Shown: positions 10,701 to 22,637, numbered from the stretch's first letter. The stretch is DNA of 64,000 nt from Siphonodentalium dalli (GCA_032622095.1 CP136066.1:5357784-5421783); one strand, 5' to 3'. The notes: a model not told the origin generated them from the sequence alone. Made by a program: numbers and translations.

Positions 10701-10763
10701 CAGAGGGTGAATTTAGTGACGCCATTCCGCACGGTGGGCTAGCGTCACCAAATTCACCCTCTG
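10701..10763. repeat. 63-nt stem-loop, 22-bp arms with one mismatch
   Basis: CAGAGGGTGAATTTAGTGAC at 10,701 pairs with GTCACCAAATTCACCCTCTG ending at 10,763. A further GC pair extends the stem and the loop is about 19 nt. The A/A position is the only mismatch. It could be a tiny MITE, a folded regulatory RNA segment or a fossil inverted repeat. The flanks give no duplicated target. Confidence 0.75.
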
Positions 10764-10934
10764 TGTGCCCATGTTTTCTAATGCATTAACTGCTATGGGA
10801 GACCTAGGATCAGGTTGAGGTTCCCCAGTTGAAGTTGGTGATGTTCACCCATTAGTCACCTGGATTGAGTAATTTATCTCCTGCAATTTAGGGGACATGG
10901 AAACAGAAGGGAAAAAGTAACTAAAATAAATTTA

Positions 10935-11018
10935 ATTTGAATATGGCATGGCATAGATCGGGGAAAATTAAATTACAAATATGGCATATCATAGATCGGG
11001 GTACATTAAAATACAAAT
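10935..11018. repeat. Two-copy tandem repeat preceding the 35-bp array
   Basis: ATGGCATGGCATAGATCGGGG and ATGGCATATCATAGATCGGGG are each followed by a TACATTAAA/AAATTAAA and TTACAAAT-type tail. The ATGGCAT core is shared with the 35-bp array that follows directly, so this is probably a diverged edge of the same array. Confidence 0.65.
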
Positions 11019-11206
11019 ATGGCATGTATACCTAGCCACCAGTGGAAATTATTATGGCATGTATATCTAGCCACCAGTGTAAATGATTATGGCATGTAGA
11101 TCTAGCCACCAGTGGAAAATATTATGGCATGTAGATCTAGCCACCAATGGAAATGATTATGGCATGTATATCTAGCCACCAGTGGAAATGATTATGGCAT
11201 GTATAC
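11019..11206. repeat. Minisatellite, 35-bp unit, six copies in register
   Basis: Units begin at 11,019, 11,054, 11,089, 11,124, 11,159 and 11,194, always exactly 35 bp apart. The consensus is ATGGCATGTATATCTAGCCA followed by CCAGTGGAAATGATT. Differences are substitutions only (TATATC/TAGATC, GTGG/GTGT/ATGG). The sixth copy breaks off after ATGGCATGTATACC. Confidence 0.93.
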
Positions 11207-11628
11207 CAATGCACCAGATTATATTATGTGAGTGTGTGGTTATCACAGTCGATGGTATAGGATTTATGTATTGTGCTTCCTATGTATCGTGCCTATTGTC
11301 ATTTAACATTCCTCGCACCAATACATACATAATAAATACATTATCGTATATATCTGCCGATGTTGGTATATTTCAGTAGAGAAGTAATTATATAGCTTCT
11401 GACATATATTTCCATATTTATCATAGGTCACATATCGAGGTTATGCTGGTAGTGTCGTAATAGGAACCATAAATTGGACTGCATATCAAGAGCTTAAAGC
11501 GGCTCACATTGTTGATACATCACATTAGGCATAGTAGGTGTTTAGATTATGCTTTGTTGCTTTTATATCAGATTACAGATCCAGTGTGATCTTCAATGAG
11601 CGTGAACACATTCCCATTCGTTATCGAA

Positions 11629-12858
11629 ATGGCCACGTATCGATCAGAATGGCCACGTATCGATCAGAATGGCCACGTATCGATCATAATGGCCACGTAT
11701 CGATCAAAATGGCCACGTATCGATCAGAATGGCCACGTATCGATCAGAATGGCCACGTATCGATCATAATGGCCACGTATCGATCATAATGGCCACGTAT
11801 CGATCATAATGGCCACGTATCGATCATAATGGCCACGTATCGATCAGAATGGCCACGTATCGATCATAATGGCCACGTATCGATCAGAATGGCCACATAT
11901 CGATCAGAATGGCCACGTATCGATCAGAATGGCCACGTATCACTCATAATGGCCACGTATCTATCATAATGGCCACGTATCGATAAGAATGGCCACGTAT
12001 CGATCAGAATGGCCACGTATCGATCATAATGGCCACGTATCGATCAGAATGGCCACGTATCGATCAGAATGGCCACATATCGATCAGAATGGCCACGTAT
12101 CGATCAGAATGGCCACGTATCGATCATAATGGCCACGTATCGATCATAATGGCCACGTATCGATCAGAATGGCCACGTATCGATCATAATGGCCACGTAT
12201 CGATCATAATGGCCACGTATCGATCAGAATGGCCACGTATCGATCAGAATGGCCACATATCTATCATAATGGCCACGTACCGATCAGAATGGCCACGTAT
12301 CGATCAGAATAGCCACGTATCGATCATAATGGCCACGTATCGATCATAATGGCCACGTATCGATCAGAATGGCCACGTATCTATCAGAATGGCCACGTAT
12401 CGATCAGAATGGCCACGTGTCGATCAGAATGGCCCCTTATCGATCAGAATGGCCACGAATCGATCAGAATGGCCACGTGTCGATCATAATGGCCACGTAT
12501 CGATCATAATGGCCACGTATCGATCATAATGGCCACGTATCGATCAGAATGGCCACGTATCGATCAGAATGGCCACATATCTATCATAATGGCCACGTAC
12601 CGATCAGAATGGCCACGTATCGATCATAATGGCCACGTATCGATCAGAATGGCCACATATCGATCAGAATGGCCACGTGTCGATCAGAATGGCCACTTAT
12701 CGATCAGAATGGCCACGTATCGATCAGAATGGCCAAGTATCGATCAGAATGGCCACTTATCGATCAGAATGGCCACGTATCGATCGGAATGGCCACGTAT
12801 CTATCAGAATGGCCATGCATCGATCACAATGGCCACGTATGGATCACAATGGCTCATT
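11629..12858. repeat. Minisatellite, 20-bp unit, about 61 copies without an indel
   Basis: The unit AATGGCCACGTATCGATCAG repeats from 11,629 to about 12,858. Every unit stays in the same 20-bp register. Most variation is at one site (CGATCAGAAT or CGATCATAAT), with occasional CACATAT, CTATCA, GTGT and CTTAT changes. The G form has no stop codon in any plus-strand frame, so long frames encoding a 20-residue repeat appear (11,538-11,789; 12,029-12,349; 12,529-12,945). The T form creates TAA in one frame of three. I treat these frames as by-products, not genes. The variant group CACATATCTATCATAAT then GTACCGATC recurs at 12,249 and 12,569, exactly 16 units apart, which indicates higher-order duplication. 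Confidence 0.95.
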
Positions 12859-13041
12859 GACATGTTCCTCAGCTTAGATCAAGCTTGGAATTCGGTCACG
12901 ATTATCGCCATTTCGGGGCCTATAACCTGGGCCAACATTGTCTAGCCCATTTATTCATCATTGAAGATGAACAAAGAACTGTATTACCATGTTTAGATGT
13001 CCATGATAGAGCTATACGAAGTTTAGATTGTATAACGGAAA

Positions 13042-13425
13042 CACTTCTAACAATAGACATATTCGTGGTGCGGAATCACTTCTAACAATAGACATATCCG
13101 TGGCGCTGAAACACTTCTAACAATAGACATATGTGTGGCTCGGAAACACTTCTAACAATAGACATATCCGTGGCGCGGAAACACTTCTAACAATAGACAT
13201 ATCCGTGGCGCGGAAACACTTCTAACAATAGACATATTCGTGGTGCGGAAACACTTCTAACAATAAACATATTCGAGGCGCGGAAACACTTCTAACAATA
13301 GACATATATGTGGAAAGGAAACTCTTCTAACATTAGACATATTCGTGGCGCGGAAACACTTCGAACAATAGAGATATTCGTGGCGCGGAAACACTTCTAA
13401 CACTATCATATTCGTGGCACGAAAT
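13042..13425. repeat. Minisatellite, 35-bp unit, eleven copies
   Basis: CACTTCTAACAATAGACATA plus TTCGTGGCGCGGAAA recurs with starts at 13,042, 13,077, 13,112, 13,147, 13,182, 13,217, 13,252, 13,287, 13,322, 13,357 and 13,392. The period is exactly 35 bp with no indel. Copies vary mostly in the TTCGTGG/TCCGTGG/GTGTGG segment. The unit is unrelated in sequence to the 35-bp array at 11,019. Confidence 0.94.
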
Positions 13426-13429
13426 CACG

Positions 13430-14583
13430 ACGTCATATCAATTACAGAGATTTGTATGAAACGGTGTACAGCACCACAATTGATCATCAACTTTGGTCGC
13501 CATAAGTCATGTCCACCTACTGGGTGGGTCGGTTTGGGATGAATTCAGGCTGCCCTTTAAAATCACTTCTCTTTCTGAATATTCCTGTTATTTCGTGAAT
13601 ATAATAATTCAATAATGAAGTATATTTATTAGTGGCGAGTTGGATCCGGTTATCCATCTTCGATTAATTCATGATATTTTGAAATACAATCATGTTACTC
13701 AGACTGAATACCAATCGCTATTTAATCGTTAACCCCGAGTATACAGTGTTTGATATATAACCCTTGGTGTATTGGTATTGATAATACTTGGTAGGTAGAA
13801 TCTCCCCCAGTAAGCGACCATAACATGATAACAAGCTGATATCTCAATGTCAACAACTTCAAGCCAATGGAACACCTCTAAACCAGATATACCAATATAT
13901 ATTATACCAGATACTGTGATGAGTGTTCTTTGTAAGGATCTACAATTGTTTGTAACAAATAACAATTTCCCATTCCACTAATACTATGAACATACGATTA
14001 CAAACATAAATTACAAATATTATATGTTCTTTGTAAACAAATAATTTAAGAGTAATATGAAAATGTATTGAAAGCTACAACGTTAAGGAACGTGACAAGA
14101 AGGCACATATATCATTCCTACGTTGATCTAACGTAATGTCAACGGTTGGCCCAACGTTGACGTTGATTCATCGTTGGGGATTGGTCCAGTTTGCTCGTGG
14201 AGTGAACGTCCGATAAGATGCAGCAGTAAGCATATGTTAGTAGTCACCCTAAGAATGCAATGCAATTGTTAATGTAATGTGGAAACAATCGGTAGAAACA
14301 ATTTTGATCAATAGCCGGAGATTCGGTAGTAATATATATTCTCAAATCGAATTGGCAAACAACGCAATACTCGGGCATCTCAGATAGGAAGCCACAGTAC
14401 GTCTCCCGCACATCACCCTCGAAACCCAAACGCGATAACACATTATCGTGTCAGTCAGTAACAGTTTACTATAACACATGATCGCGCCAGCCAAGAACGA
14501 TAACGCACGACACCCTCAGTGAAGAACGGTAACTCATGTCCCAAATAAGATAAGAACGATAACTTATCCACGGGTAATGATAT
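13430..14583. other. Non-coding sequence with a short CAACGTTGACGTTG motif cluster
   Basis: No gene is supported. Around 14,112-14,180 the words ACGTTGA, CAACGTTG and TCAACG recur several times, giving a small overlapping palindromic cluster. The minus-strand frames at 13,729-13,965 and 14,244-14,441 have no recognisable similarity. Confidence 0.5.
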
Positions 14584-15035
14584 AGGTTACACTGATGTAA
14601 ATGTTTTCCATAGGACTCAGTGCTAACGTTTTAGCGTATAGTGTTGGCAATATAAATGTTGGGTCCAAAATTTTCTTTAAATCTGAAAAATTGACATTTT
14701 GGGAAACTTTTTACAAAAAAAAATCATGTCTGTCTAGCAGGGAATTCGCCTTTAAATCTTATGTTTTCGTAACTAGTGTCAGAACCGCATAAAAAATACA
14801 GTCATATTTTTGACCACACCAAAAAATTCAAACTTCACTACAAAGGGTTAATTCCTGTGCCAATGGTTATTTTACCTATGGGAAATCATAGGGAAGAGGT
14901 GTGATGATTTTTTTATGTGAAAAGCACACAAGGCTATTGACTAATCAGGGCCCAGTGTCTATTTTATTCTCTCCTATATATTCCTCCTGCATCCGCTAGA
15001 TGTCACTCGGAACCTTATTTACACCAGTGTAACCT
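14584..15035. mobile_element. MITE with 19-bp termini and probable TA target
   Basis: The left end reads AGGTTACACTGATGTAAAT and the right end (15,017-15,035) ATTTACACCAGTGTAACCT, which is its reverse complement with one mismatch. Taking the element as GGTTACACT to AGTGTAACC, it is flanked by TA on both sides, as in the Tc1/mariner superfamily. Its first 218 bp are duplicated at 15,937. The 63-residue frame at 14,601-14,792 recurs in the second copy only because the DNA is repeated. Confidence 0.6.
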
Positions 15036-15936
15036 AACGCGATAGCCCGCTTTTTCGCGGAATAATTGTAACTCCCTACATTTCTTCAGAATTGCCCATC
15101 AATGGAAAAAATGTGTTCAAAAACAATATCACTTCTGTGGTTCTTTATTTATCACACACAATTTAACCCCACCCTCTTTAACAAATTATTCATCAAAAAA
15201 GCACAATTTTCCACCACCAGTCATGTTCAGGCCCCATTTTCACTCAGTTTTAGGGGTCTGAGGTTGCAAACTTGGATCATCTATGGAAGACTGTTCAATA
15301 TTCTTTCCATGAGAGAACTTCTGGTGATGTGAGGTCATTGAGTCCAGATCTGATCAGCTGAGCATCAAGCGCATGACTTTATCAGCACATTGAAGAATAA
15401 AATATGACATTTTCAGGTCTGCAAGGGTGATCCAAGATAACTGGATGTGGGTGTATATTGAATTAGTTTAATAAAGATATGCTCTCTTTGAATTTCTGAA
15501 GCATTTTCTTAAATGTGTCCAAGTTTTAGTGCTATTAACCTTCAAATGACCATACCCACCAGTGGAAATGACACACTTTTATGATATATATCTGTATATC
15601 ACTGGCTATAAAATCCAAAATACTTGTTAAATTAGGTTCTTATAACAATTGATATATGTGTCGTTGACATGCCCATGTTATGGGTCATTTGCATTATCAT
15701 GTGACTATTACCACCTTGAAAAATTTTGAAAATACCTTGAAAAATTGGCATTTTTTATGAAAAATCTTACTATTTTTTTGGCTGATGTAAGTGAAAGAAG
15801 ACATCAGCAGCAAGAATAGCCACATCAAGCATGTGATATTCATTGGACTGAAAGACCAGGCTCTGTAAAAATGCATTAAAATTCTTTAAAGTGACTCCCA
15901 GGAATCAAAAATGATAAAAAGCTATTTGTTCCCTTT
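15036..15936. other. Non-coding sequence between the two MITE copies
   Basis: AT-rich with several A/T homopolymer runs. The frame at 15,102-15,332 has no recognisable similarity and no exon-like boundaries. No polypurine tract precedes 15,937, which argues against an LTR-retrotransposon interior. Confidence 0.5.
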
Positions 15937-16155
15937 AGGTTACACTGATGTAAATGTTTTCCATAAGACTCAGTGCTAACGTTTTAGCGTATAGTGTTGG
16001 CAATATAAATGTTGGATCCAAAATTTTCTTTAAATCTGAAAAATTGACATTTTGGGAAACTTTTTACAAAAATAAATCATGTCTGTCTAGCAGGGAATTC
16101 GCCTTTAAATCTTATGTTTTCGTAACTAGTGTCAGAACCGCATAAAAAAATACAG
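15937..16155. mobile_element. Truncated second copy of the 14,584 MITE
   Basis: This matches 14,584-14,801 almost base for base, in the same orientation, from AGGTTACACTG to AAAATACAG. It stops exactly where the inverted repeat at 16,155 begins and lacks the right terminus. The simplest reading is that the neighbouring inverted repeat cut into it or was inserted there. Confidence 0.8.
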
Positions 16156-18506
16156 GGACCACTGTCGGTCCAGAAAGATGCGAACGGCACAGATGAAGAT
16201 GCGCCAAACGCCGAGTTTCTGTGCAGTAAATATGCGTATTACGAGTTCTGATGAGTTTTCGAGTGTTTTTATGTGTATCTGAGACTGATAAATTGGACTC
16301 CGAATGTCATCTGAAATATGAATCCAAAACATATTCGAAATATTGTGTGCATATATATTATTAATGTGTTTCAATTGAAATTAATTGAACATTCATCTCA
16401 GCATTCAGATTTGCGATCTCAAGAACGTGAATGAATGATAACGCGATACCTTGATCACACGCACGTGAATGCTGCCGTTTCGCATGCATGCAGTTAATCG
16501 ATTATTCGTTTAGTATTAACATGCTTGGAGTTTGTATATAGACCACACATGCCGGACGACACGCTACGGCGTATCAACGATTTGTCATAATCATGTTTAT
16601 TTTACAGACTTTAAATTATGACTCGTTCCCACTCGAGTAGACCGTTACGCGACAATGAAACCGAATCATCTTACTGAATATACATATATATATCGTATTG
16701 CTCCAAATTATGCAATTCTGGCTTTTTTGAGAGTCATCAGATAAAATTGTAACGATTCTATGTTAACACACTAAACATCCGAACATATATGTACACACAC
16801 ACAACAAAGTTACTGCTATTTATAATAAACACTTCACTGCGGAACATTTGTATACTGCCATGATTGTTATGTGCACATGTAAATTGCACTATAGTTTATA
16901 ACTTTTTCTAATTTAGCCCTAGGACCACATATTTAGTGGGCATAATATTTACACAAGACTTCATTATGTTATCGTATAGGTTGCATAATTATACTGTAAT
17001 TGATATGTATGTTTAACCGAAATGAATCTTATCTCCGTCCTGAGTTTGGTTTATGGTTCTAACCAAAATTGTTATGGATGTTCAGTGTCAAGTCGCATCT
17101 GACTTTCCCTAACGCTTCGTCTATGGGCACAATTTCCAATGGCGCATCTGATTCAGACAAGGTATTTCATAATACTAAATTCGAGATGCCACAAAATATC
17201 CGCGCAACACACAAGGGACCGGACGAATTGACTGATTAAGGGATCAATTATAATTTTATTATGATTTTATGCGGACTGGCTGTTTTTGCTTTGTTCACAG
17301 ACATAGATAATTGTTGTGATTATAGCTCCACTCGTGCAAACTTTCACGAGGCCCGATGATGAGTATAATGTGTCATTCATCATAAATTGTCTTCGGTGAG
17401 AGTACTTGTTTTGTTGGGGTGGAGTCTTAACCTCTGTCAAACCATTCAACAGAGAAAAATGGACACCATAGCACATGGTGGCGGTCAGACGAGAAATTTC
17501 CAATGATAATTCTTATACAAAACATCACAGGAAAAAAGATAAATATTTATACGTGCTCTATCCGCGAACATACTAGGCTACATCCGAAGACCACATGTTC
17601 TGTCTTTTAGTCGGCTAATTCATCCACTCGGTTATAGGGATGTGACAGTGGTGTGTTGGTGTAACATAACACTTCCCCAGAGATATATATATATATATAT
17701 ATATATAGCTTCATCTGGGGAAGATACGTTATTTATCAAAACCGCATGGTCTGGTTTGAGTTTGTTTAAACATGGTGTTATAAGTTGGTAAGCTGACTAC
17801 ATGTGCTACATAGACACAATACAGAGGCCCATCGACATCCAGGTAAGAAGGCACACACGTGTGCCACACATTGTGATGATACATGTTCGGATGTTTAAGG
17901 TTAACATAGAATCGTTATAATATTATCGGATGACTCTTAAAAAGCCAGAATTGCACAATTTGGAGCAATACGATATATGCATATTCGATAATATGATTCG
18001 GTTTCATTGTCGCGGAACGGTCTACTCGAGTGGGAACGAGTCATAAAGTCTGTAAAATAAACATGATTATAATAAATCGTTGATACGCCGTAGCGTGTCG
18101 TCCGGCATGTGTGGTCTATATACACACTCCAAGCATGTTAATACTAAACGAATATCCGGTTAGGTGCATGCATGCAAACGGCAGCATTCACGTGCGTGTG
18201 ATCAAGGCATCGCGCTATCATGCATTCACGTTCTTGAGATCGCAAATCTGAATGCTGAGAAGGATGTTCAATTAATTTCAATTGAAACACATTCATAATA
18301 TATATGCACACAATATTTCGAATATTTTATGGATTCATATTTCAGATGACATTCGCAGTCCAATTTATCAGTCTCAGATACACATAAAAACACTCGAAAA
18401 CTCATCACAACTCCTTAAGTAATACGCATATTTACTGCACAGAAACTCGGCGTTTGGCGCATATTCATCTGTGCCGTTCGCATCTTTCTGGACCGACAGT
18501 TGTCCC
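16155..18506. repeat. 2.35-kb inverted repeat with 630-bp arms
   Basis: The left arm 16,155-16,784 and the right arm 17,885-18,506 are reverse complements with scattered substitutions and small indels. Shared words include ACTCGAGTAGACCGT, GCCGGACGACACGCTACGGC and CGCCAAACGCCGAGTTTCTG. The outer ends read GGGACCACTGTCGGTCC and GGACCGACAGTTGTCCC. The 1.1-kb loop holds an (AT)n run at 17,681-17,706 inside a small CTTCCCCAGA/TCTGGGGAAG hairpin. No gene is visible in arms or loop. It may be a large foldback element or an inverted duplication. Confidence 0.9.
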
Positions 18507-19013
18507 TTCATATCGCGCGGATATTGAGAACGACAGGGATTTTTTAAATTTTGTCAAATCGTATGCTTCATTGACAGATTCAACTATATACCGGCATTTG
18601 TTGTGGAAGCGTGGGAGTCCAGGAACTATACTAGTGAATGGATGTTCTCGAAAATTTGAGTGAGCAAAAGTAAAAACACCATTGAAAAAATTCGCCAAAA
18701 AAAAATTAATGGTCTGATCTGGGAAAACTAAATGACAAATAGTGGATAAATATTCCTGTTTCGTGTGGACATACACATACGATGCTCGATGTCTGTATTA
18801 CGATGAGAAACAAACATATCCCCATATCATATACGTGAAAATGACTTTCCCATATTCTCGGTTTTGGCGATACCCTCGGTTTTGGCGATACCACGTACAC
18901 GGGGGTGAAGAACGATGCTGGTAATGCCAACACCAAACAGACAATCGGTCCAGCGCAATCACCCAGTCTGATATATGAACAAACCATATATTGACATAGA
19001 ACATGGCCTACGG

Positions 19014-19542
19014 TTAAAGATACGGGCGGCGTTGGCGGTAGGTATGCTGTTAAAATATTCACCTCCGTCCAAAACCGACATAAACAGAAAGAATAGTAAA
19101 ATATAGACAGACTTTGTTCGTATACCAATCAGAAATATGACATAAACAGTAAGTTATTGTCAATTTTTGTCCCTATGTAATGTAAACAAAAGCAAAAAAA
19201 CGTTTCGTTTCCTGGATTTTGTTTAGATCCGGATATGGTAAACATAAAGAGCGTTATTTGTTACTGTTTTCCTGATATGGAAATAAAAAAGAGCGTTTAT
19301 ATCATTTTTGGATGACTGACCAATATAATTGCGCTGTGTTATGTAACCGGAAGCACAACGTATGTAACACGAGGAGGCTCTTGTTTACGTACACCATCGT
19401 ACGTCTTGACGACAATATACCATTTACGCGCTGATTATGTTTGGCGTATGAACAAAACTATATATATTTTAATATTCCTTCTTTTGATGGCGATTTGGAC
19501 AAATATGAATATTTCTGCAACGAACGCCACCCGTGCCTTTAA
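19014..19542. mobile_element. TTAA-flanked element in left-arm module A (529 bp)
   Basis: TTAA flanks both ends (19,014-19,017 and 19,539-19,542). The inverted ends begin AGATACGGGCGGCGTT and, on the other strand, AGGCACGGGTGGCGTT, and the inverted similarity continues for about 100 bp. Module B has the empty site (ACGGTTAATATTGACTTGTC at 20,388-20,407) with a single TTAA. This proves an insertion with TTAA duplication. The termini differ from those of the CCCTTTACCC family, so it is a second TTAA-targeting family. It has no coding capacity. Confidence 0.85.
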
Positions 19543-20184
19543 TACTGACTTGTCGTAGAACCGGGTGTTACTATTTTGTTTTAATAACCATTCTTGAAGC
19601 GGATGTATGCATATGTTTTGACTAAACGTGTGATATATGCAAGGCAGTCCAGCACCACAAAGCCGTCAGGTAGTTTTACACCCACTGGCATATGGTATAT
19701 TATGGAGTTAGCCTATTGCTATGACCTATTCGTTGGGAGACACTTGGTCGTGAATCAAACTGCAAGGCATATAGATCAGTTCCGACACGCTGGTCTGAGC
19801 ACTGCATGGTATTACCTATACGAAGGTAAAACCTAACATTTTCCCCGCCCGAAATTGTTTTCCGGAGACTATAGAAATGAGCGGCGTCTGTCCGTCCGGT
19901 CGTCTAGTCGTCCGAAACATTTGTTGTCCGAATGACATATTGAATAATATTCGAAACAAGTGTATGTAACTTTGTGTGTAGCCTTCGTATGAGAAAGTCC
20001 CGATCAATTTCGAATATCGATCCTATCCGACAAGTTCTGGCGGAATTATGCCCATTTTCCACTTAGTATTTGCTAATTATTATTATGGTATAAAATATGT
20101 TAATAACATAACATTTGGAAGCCAAGTTTGATTCAATGATTGTTCCGATAATAACATTGGTCATTTCTAAAAAGCCAGCGGCCA

Positions 20185-20287
20185 AATAAAGCCACCTTAT
20201 TATCAAATAAAGCAATCTTATTATTATTATATACAGCCACCTTATTATTAAATAAAGCCACCGTATTACTGAATCACCTTATTATTA
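20185..20287. repeat. Short A/T-rich tandem block CACCTTATTATTAAATAAAG
   Basis: About four degenerate copies of a unit near 25 bp (AAATAAAGCCACCTTATTATT) lie between modules A and B of the left arm. The same block is present inverted at about 26,157-26,260 in the right arm. Confidence 0.75.
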
Positions 20288-22637
20288 AGAACGATGCTGT
20301 TAATTCTAACACCAAACAAACGATCGGTCCAGTGCAATCAACCGGTCTGATATATGAACAACAATATATTCACATAGAACATGACCTACGGTTAATATTG
20401 ACTTGTCGTGGAAAAAGTTGTTGCTATTTTGTTTTAATAACCATTCTTGAAGCGAGTGTATGCATATGTGTTGACTAATCATATGATATACACAAGGCAG
20501 TCCAGCATCGCAAAGCCGTTAGTTTTACACACACTGGTATGTTGTTTCTTAATCGAAATGATGAGAACTGTTTATATTCTAACAAGACATATATATCAGC
20601 CCTACTCTGGTCTGACCACTGGCATTACGTATACGTAAGTAAAACATAAAAAATTTTGTCTCCCGAAATTGTTATCGGGAGACTATACAAATGAGCAGTG
20701 TCCGTCCGTCCGCTTGCCGTCCGAAACATGCGTTGTTCTAATGATATCTGGAATACTATTTTACACAATGTGATGTAACTTTGTGTGTGGCCTTCGTATG
20801 AGAAAGTCCCGATCAATTTCGAATTTCGAACCTATTCGACAATCTCTGGAGGAATGATGCCAATTTTCGACTTAGTATTTGCCAATTATTATTATGGTAT
20901 AAAACATGTTAATAACATAACAGTTGGAAGCCAAGTTTGATTCAATGATTGTTCCCAGAATAAAATTTGTCATTTATAAAAAAAATGCCAGTGGCCAAAT
21001 AATTAAATAATGTTGTCCCTATCAATTAATTCTGGTTCTATCTAGCTAATCCAAATTAATATCGAGTTTCCTTTCTCAGAATAATGCAAAATGAATTATA
21101 TCAGACAAAGGTCAAGATGTGTTATTTCCTGATATTCTGTGTTCGTGATGGCAGTGTTCAGTTCAGGGCAATATGTAAATGAATTCTGGCTTTTAGGCGT
21201 ACATGTGTATCTATCTATTTTGATTCCCGGAATCGAAGTGGATTGTAATAAAATGGACATAATGTAAAGCACAAAAAAGCCATGGGGGCGTTAAAGAAAT
21301 ATTCTGCTTTGTGATCTTCGCATGTGTACCTCCCCACAGTAAATAAGTCCTAACGGCGCATATATATCAATAATAAAATATGCGTAATATAGCTTTATTC
21401 CGGAAAATTGGCCGAGTTATAAAATCCAGAGTACCGACGGACCACAAAGAATTATCGCCGATGAGTCCATTAAAACCAATCGAAGCTCGTTTTGTATATT
21501 TATGGAACGTTCAAATGTAATTCTTCTATCGACCACACAGGATTTATGACCGTTGTATAAACTGTTGTCGGTTATGGCTCGCATTCGTTATTTCTTATGG
21601 CTGCACTAGTTTTTAAATTGCTGATGGAAACATGAGTTATGGTTCTTGGGGTTCCAGGGTGAGGTGCGGGAGACATACGAGATCGATCGACTCCCGTTTC
21701 TACCATCTCACTAGCTAGACAATCCTCGTCAAAGCATATGTTTTTATCATTTCTTTCTGAGCAGACATGTAACTACCGAAAATTTCCCGCCCGCTCAATC
21801 TGCGACTTATATGTTCGTGTTTTCGACTTGACAAATGCAAATGCAGCTATGTTGTGTGTGATCGGGCTATGCATATTGAAGAACATATACCAAAAGAGAG
21901 TTAATTTTGTGTTGGTGCTAGTAACCTGAGTTGTAATTTTGTTTTGTTTTATGTTTTATGCCAATATGGCAAAGGGGATGTCAGATCTGATAACTTAGGG
22001 CAAGGTCCGCAAACACCACACCGGCACACCAAGCAGGCAGATAAAAACCAGAGTGATGGGCCGACTGACAATCGGAAGGCGTGAACCCACTGCTATATAG
22101 AAGTAAACAAAAATGGTTAGGATAGTAGTACGGTTTATTATTCATCGGTTATGTAAATGTTTAATCACGCGATAACAGTATAAGGCATATACATGTATCT
22201 ATTAAGTTCACAGAGTGGATACACACCCATGTAGTTACACAAATGTAGATAACGGTTATCGTAGTCCATAGGATGAATATTGTTTGTAAATTTCTAAATA
22301 TTTGGATATGATGTACATTACCCCCTCCCCATGTCACAGTTATGATGTACAGTACCCCTCCCCACCAGTCCTTTATTTTGGTGCTAGTAACCTGTGTTGT
22401 AATTTCGGTCCCGGTATGTATTAATATGGTGTATGTTGTGTTGTGGTGTTAGTAATCTGAGCTGTAATTTCAGTCCCAGTATGTATTATTATGGTGTATG
22501 TTGTGTTGATGTTAGTAACCTGTGTTGTAAGTTCAGTCCCAGTATGTATTAATATGATGTAAGTTGTGTTGGTGTTAGTAACCTGTGTTGTAATTTCCCT
22601 CCCAGTATGTATTATTATAATGTATGTTGTGATTGTG

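Larger units (their letters stand above)
18905..22637 (+). repeat. Left arm of an 8.6-kb palindrome
   Basis: This arm is the reverse complement of 23,516-27,503, with many shared landmarks (GGCCATGTTCTATGTCAATA, ATAATTCTTTGTGGTCCGTC, ACTCATGTTTCCATCAGC). It starts near GAAGAACGATGCTG and ends near AATGTATGTTGTGAT. Inside are module A (18,909-20,190) and module B (20,288-21,000), which are direct repeats of each other. A block of TTATTATTAAATAAAGCCAC-type repeats lies between them. The inner end (22,370-22,637) holds four diverged GTTAGTAACCTGTGTTGTAA units. Frames reported in either arm occur symmetrically and have no protein similarity. Confidence 0.93.

Noticed and set aside
11538-12945. 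Long frames encoding a 20-residue repeat protein (MATYRSEWPRIDQNGHVSIR type)
   Set aside because: All three plus frames are open because the 20-bp unit lacks stops. This is a property of the minisatellite, with no start context, no flanking coding sequence and stops wherever the T variant falls.
14584-16155. LTR-retrotransposon with 218-bp LTRs
   Set aside because: No polypurine tract or primer-binding site is visible, and the left copy has its own inverted terminus and TA flanks, fitting a MITE better.
19594-20816. Small frames of 63-80 codons occurring in both palindrome arms
   Set aside because: They are mirrored only because the DNA is duplicated; no coding similarity, and they are not shared between modules A and B in a protein-conserving way.
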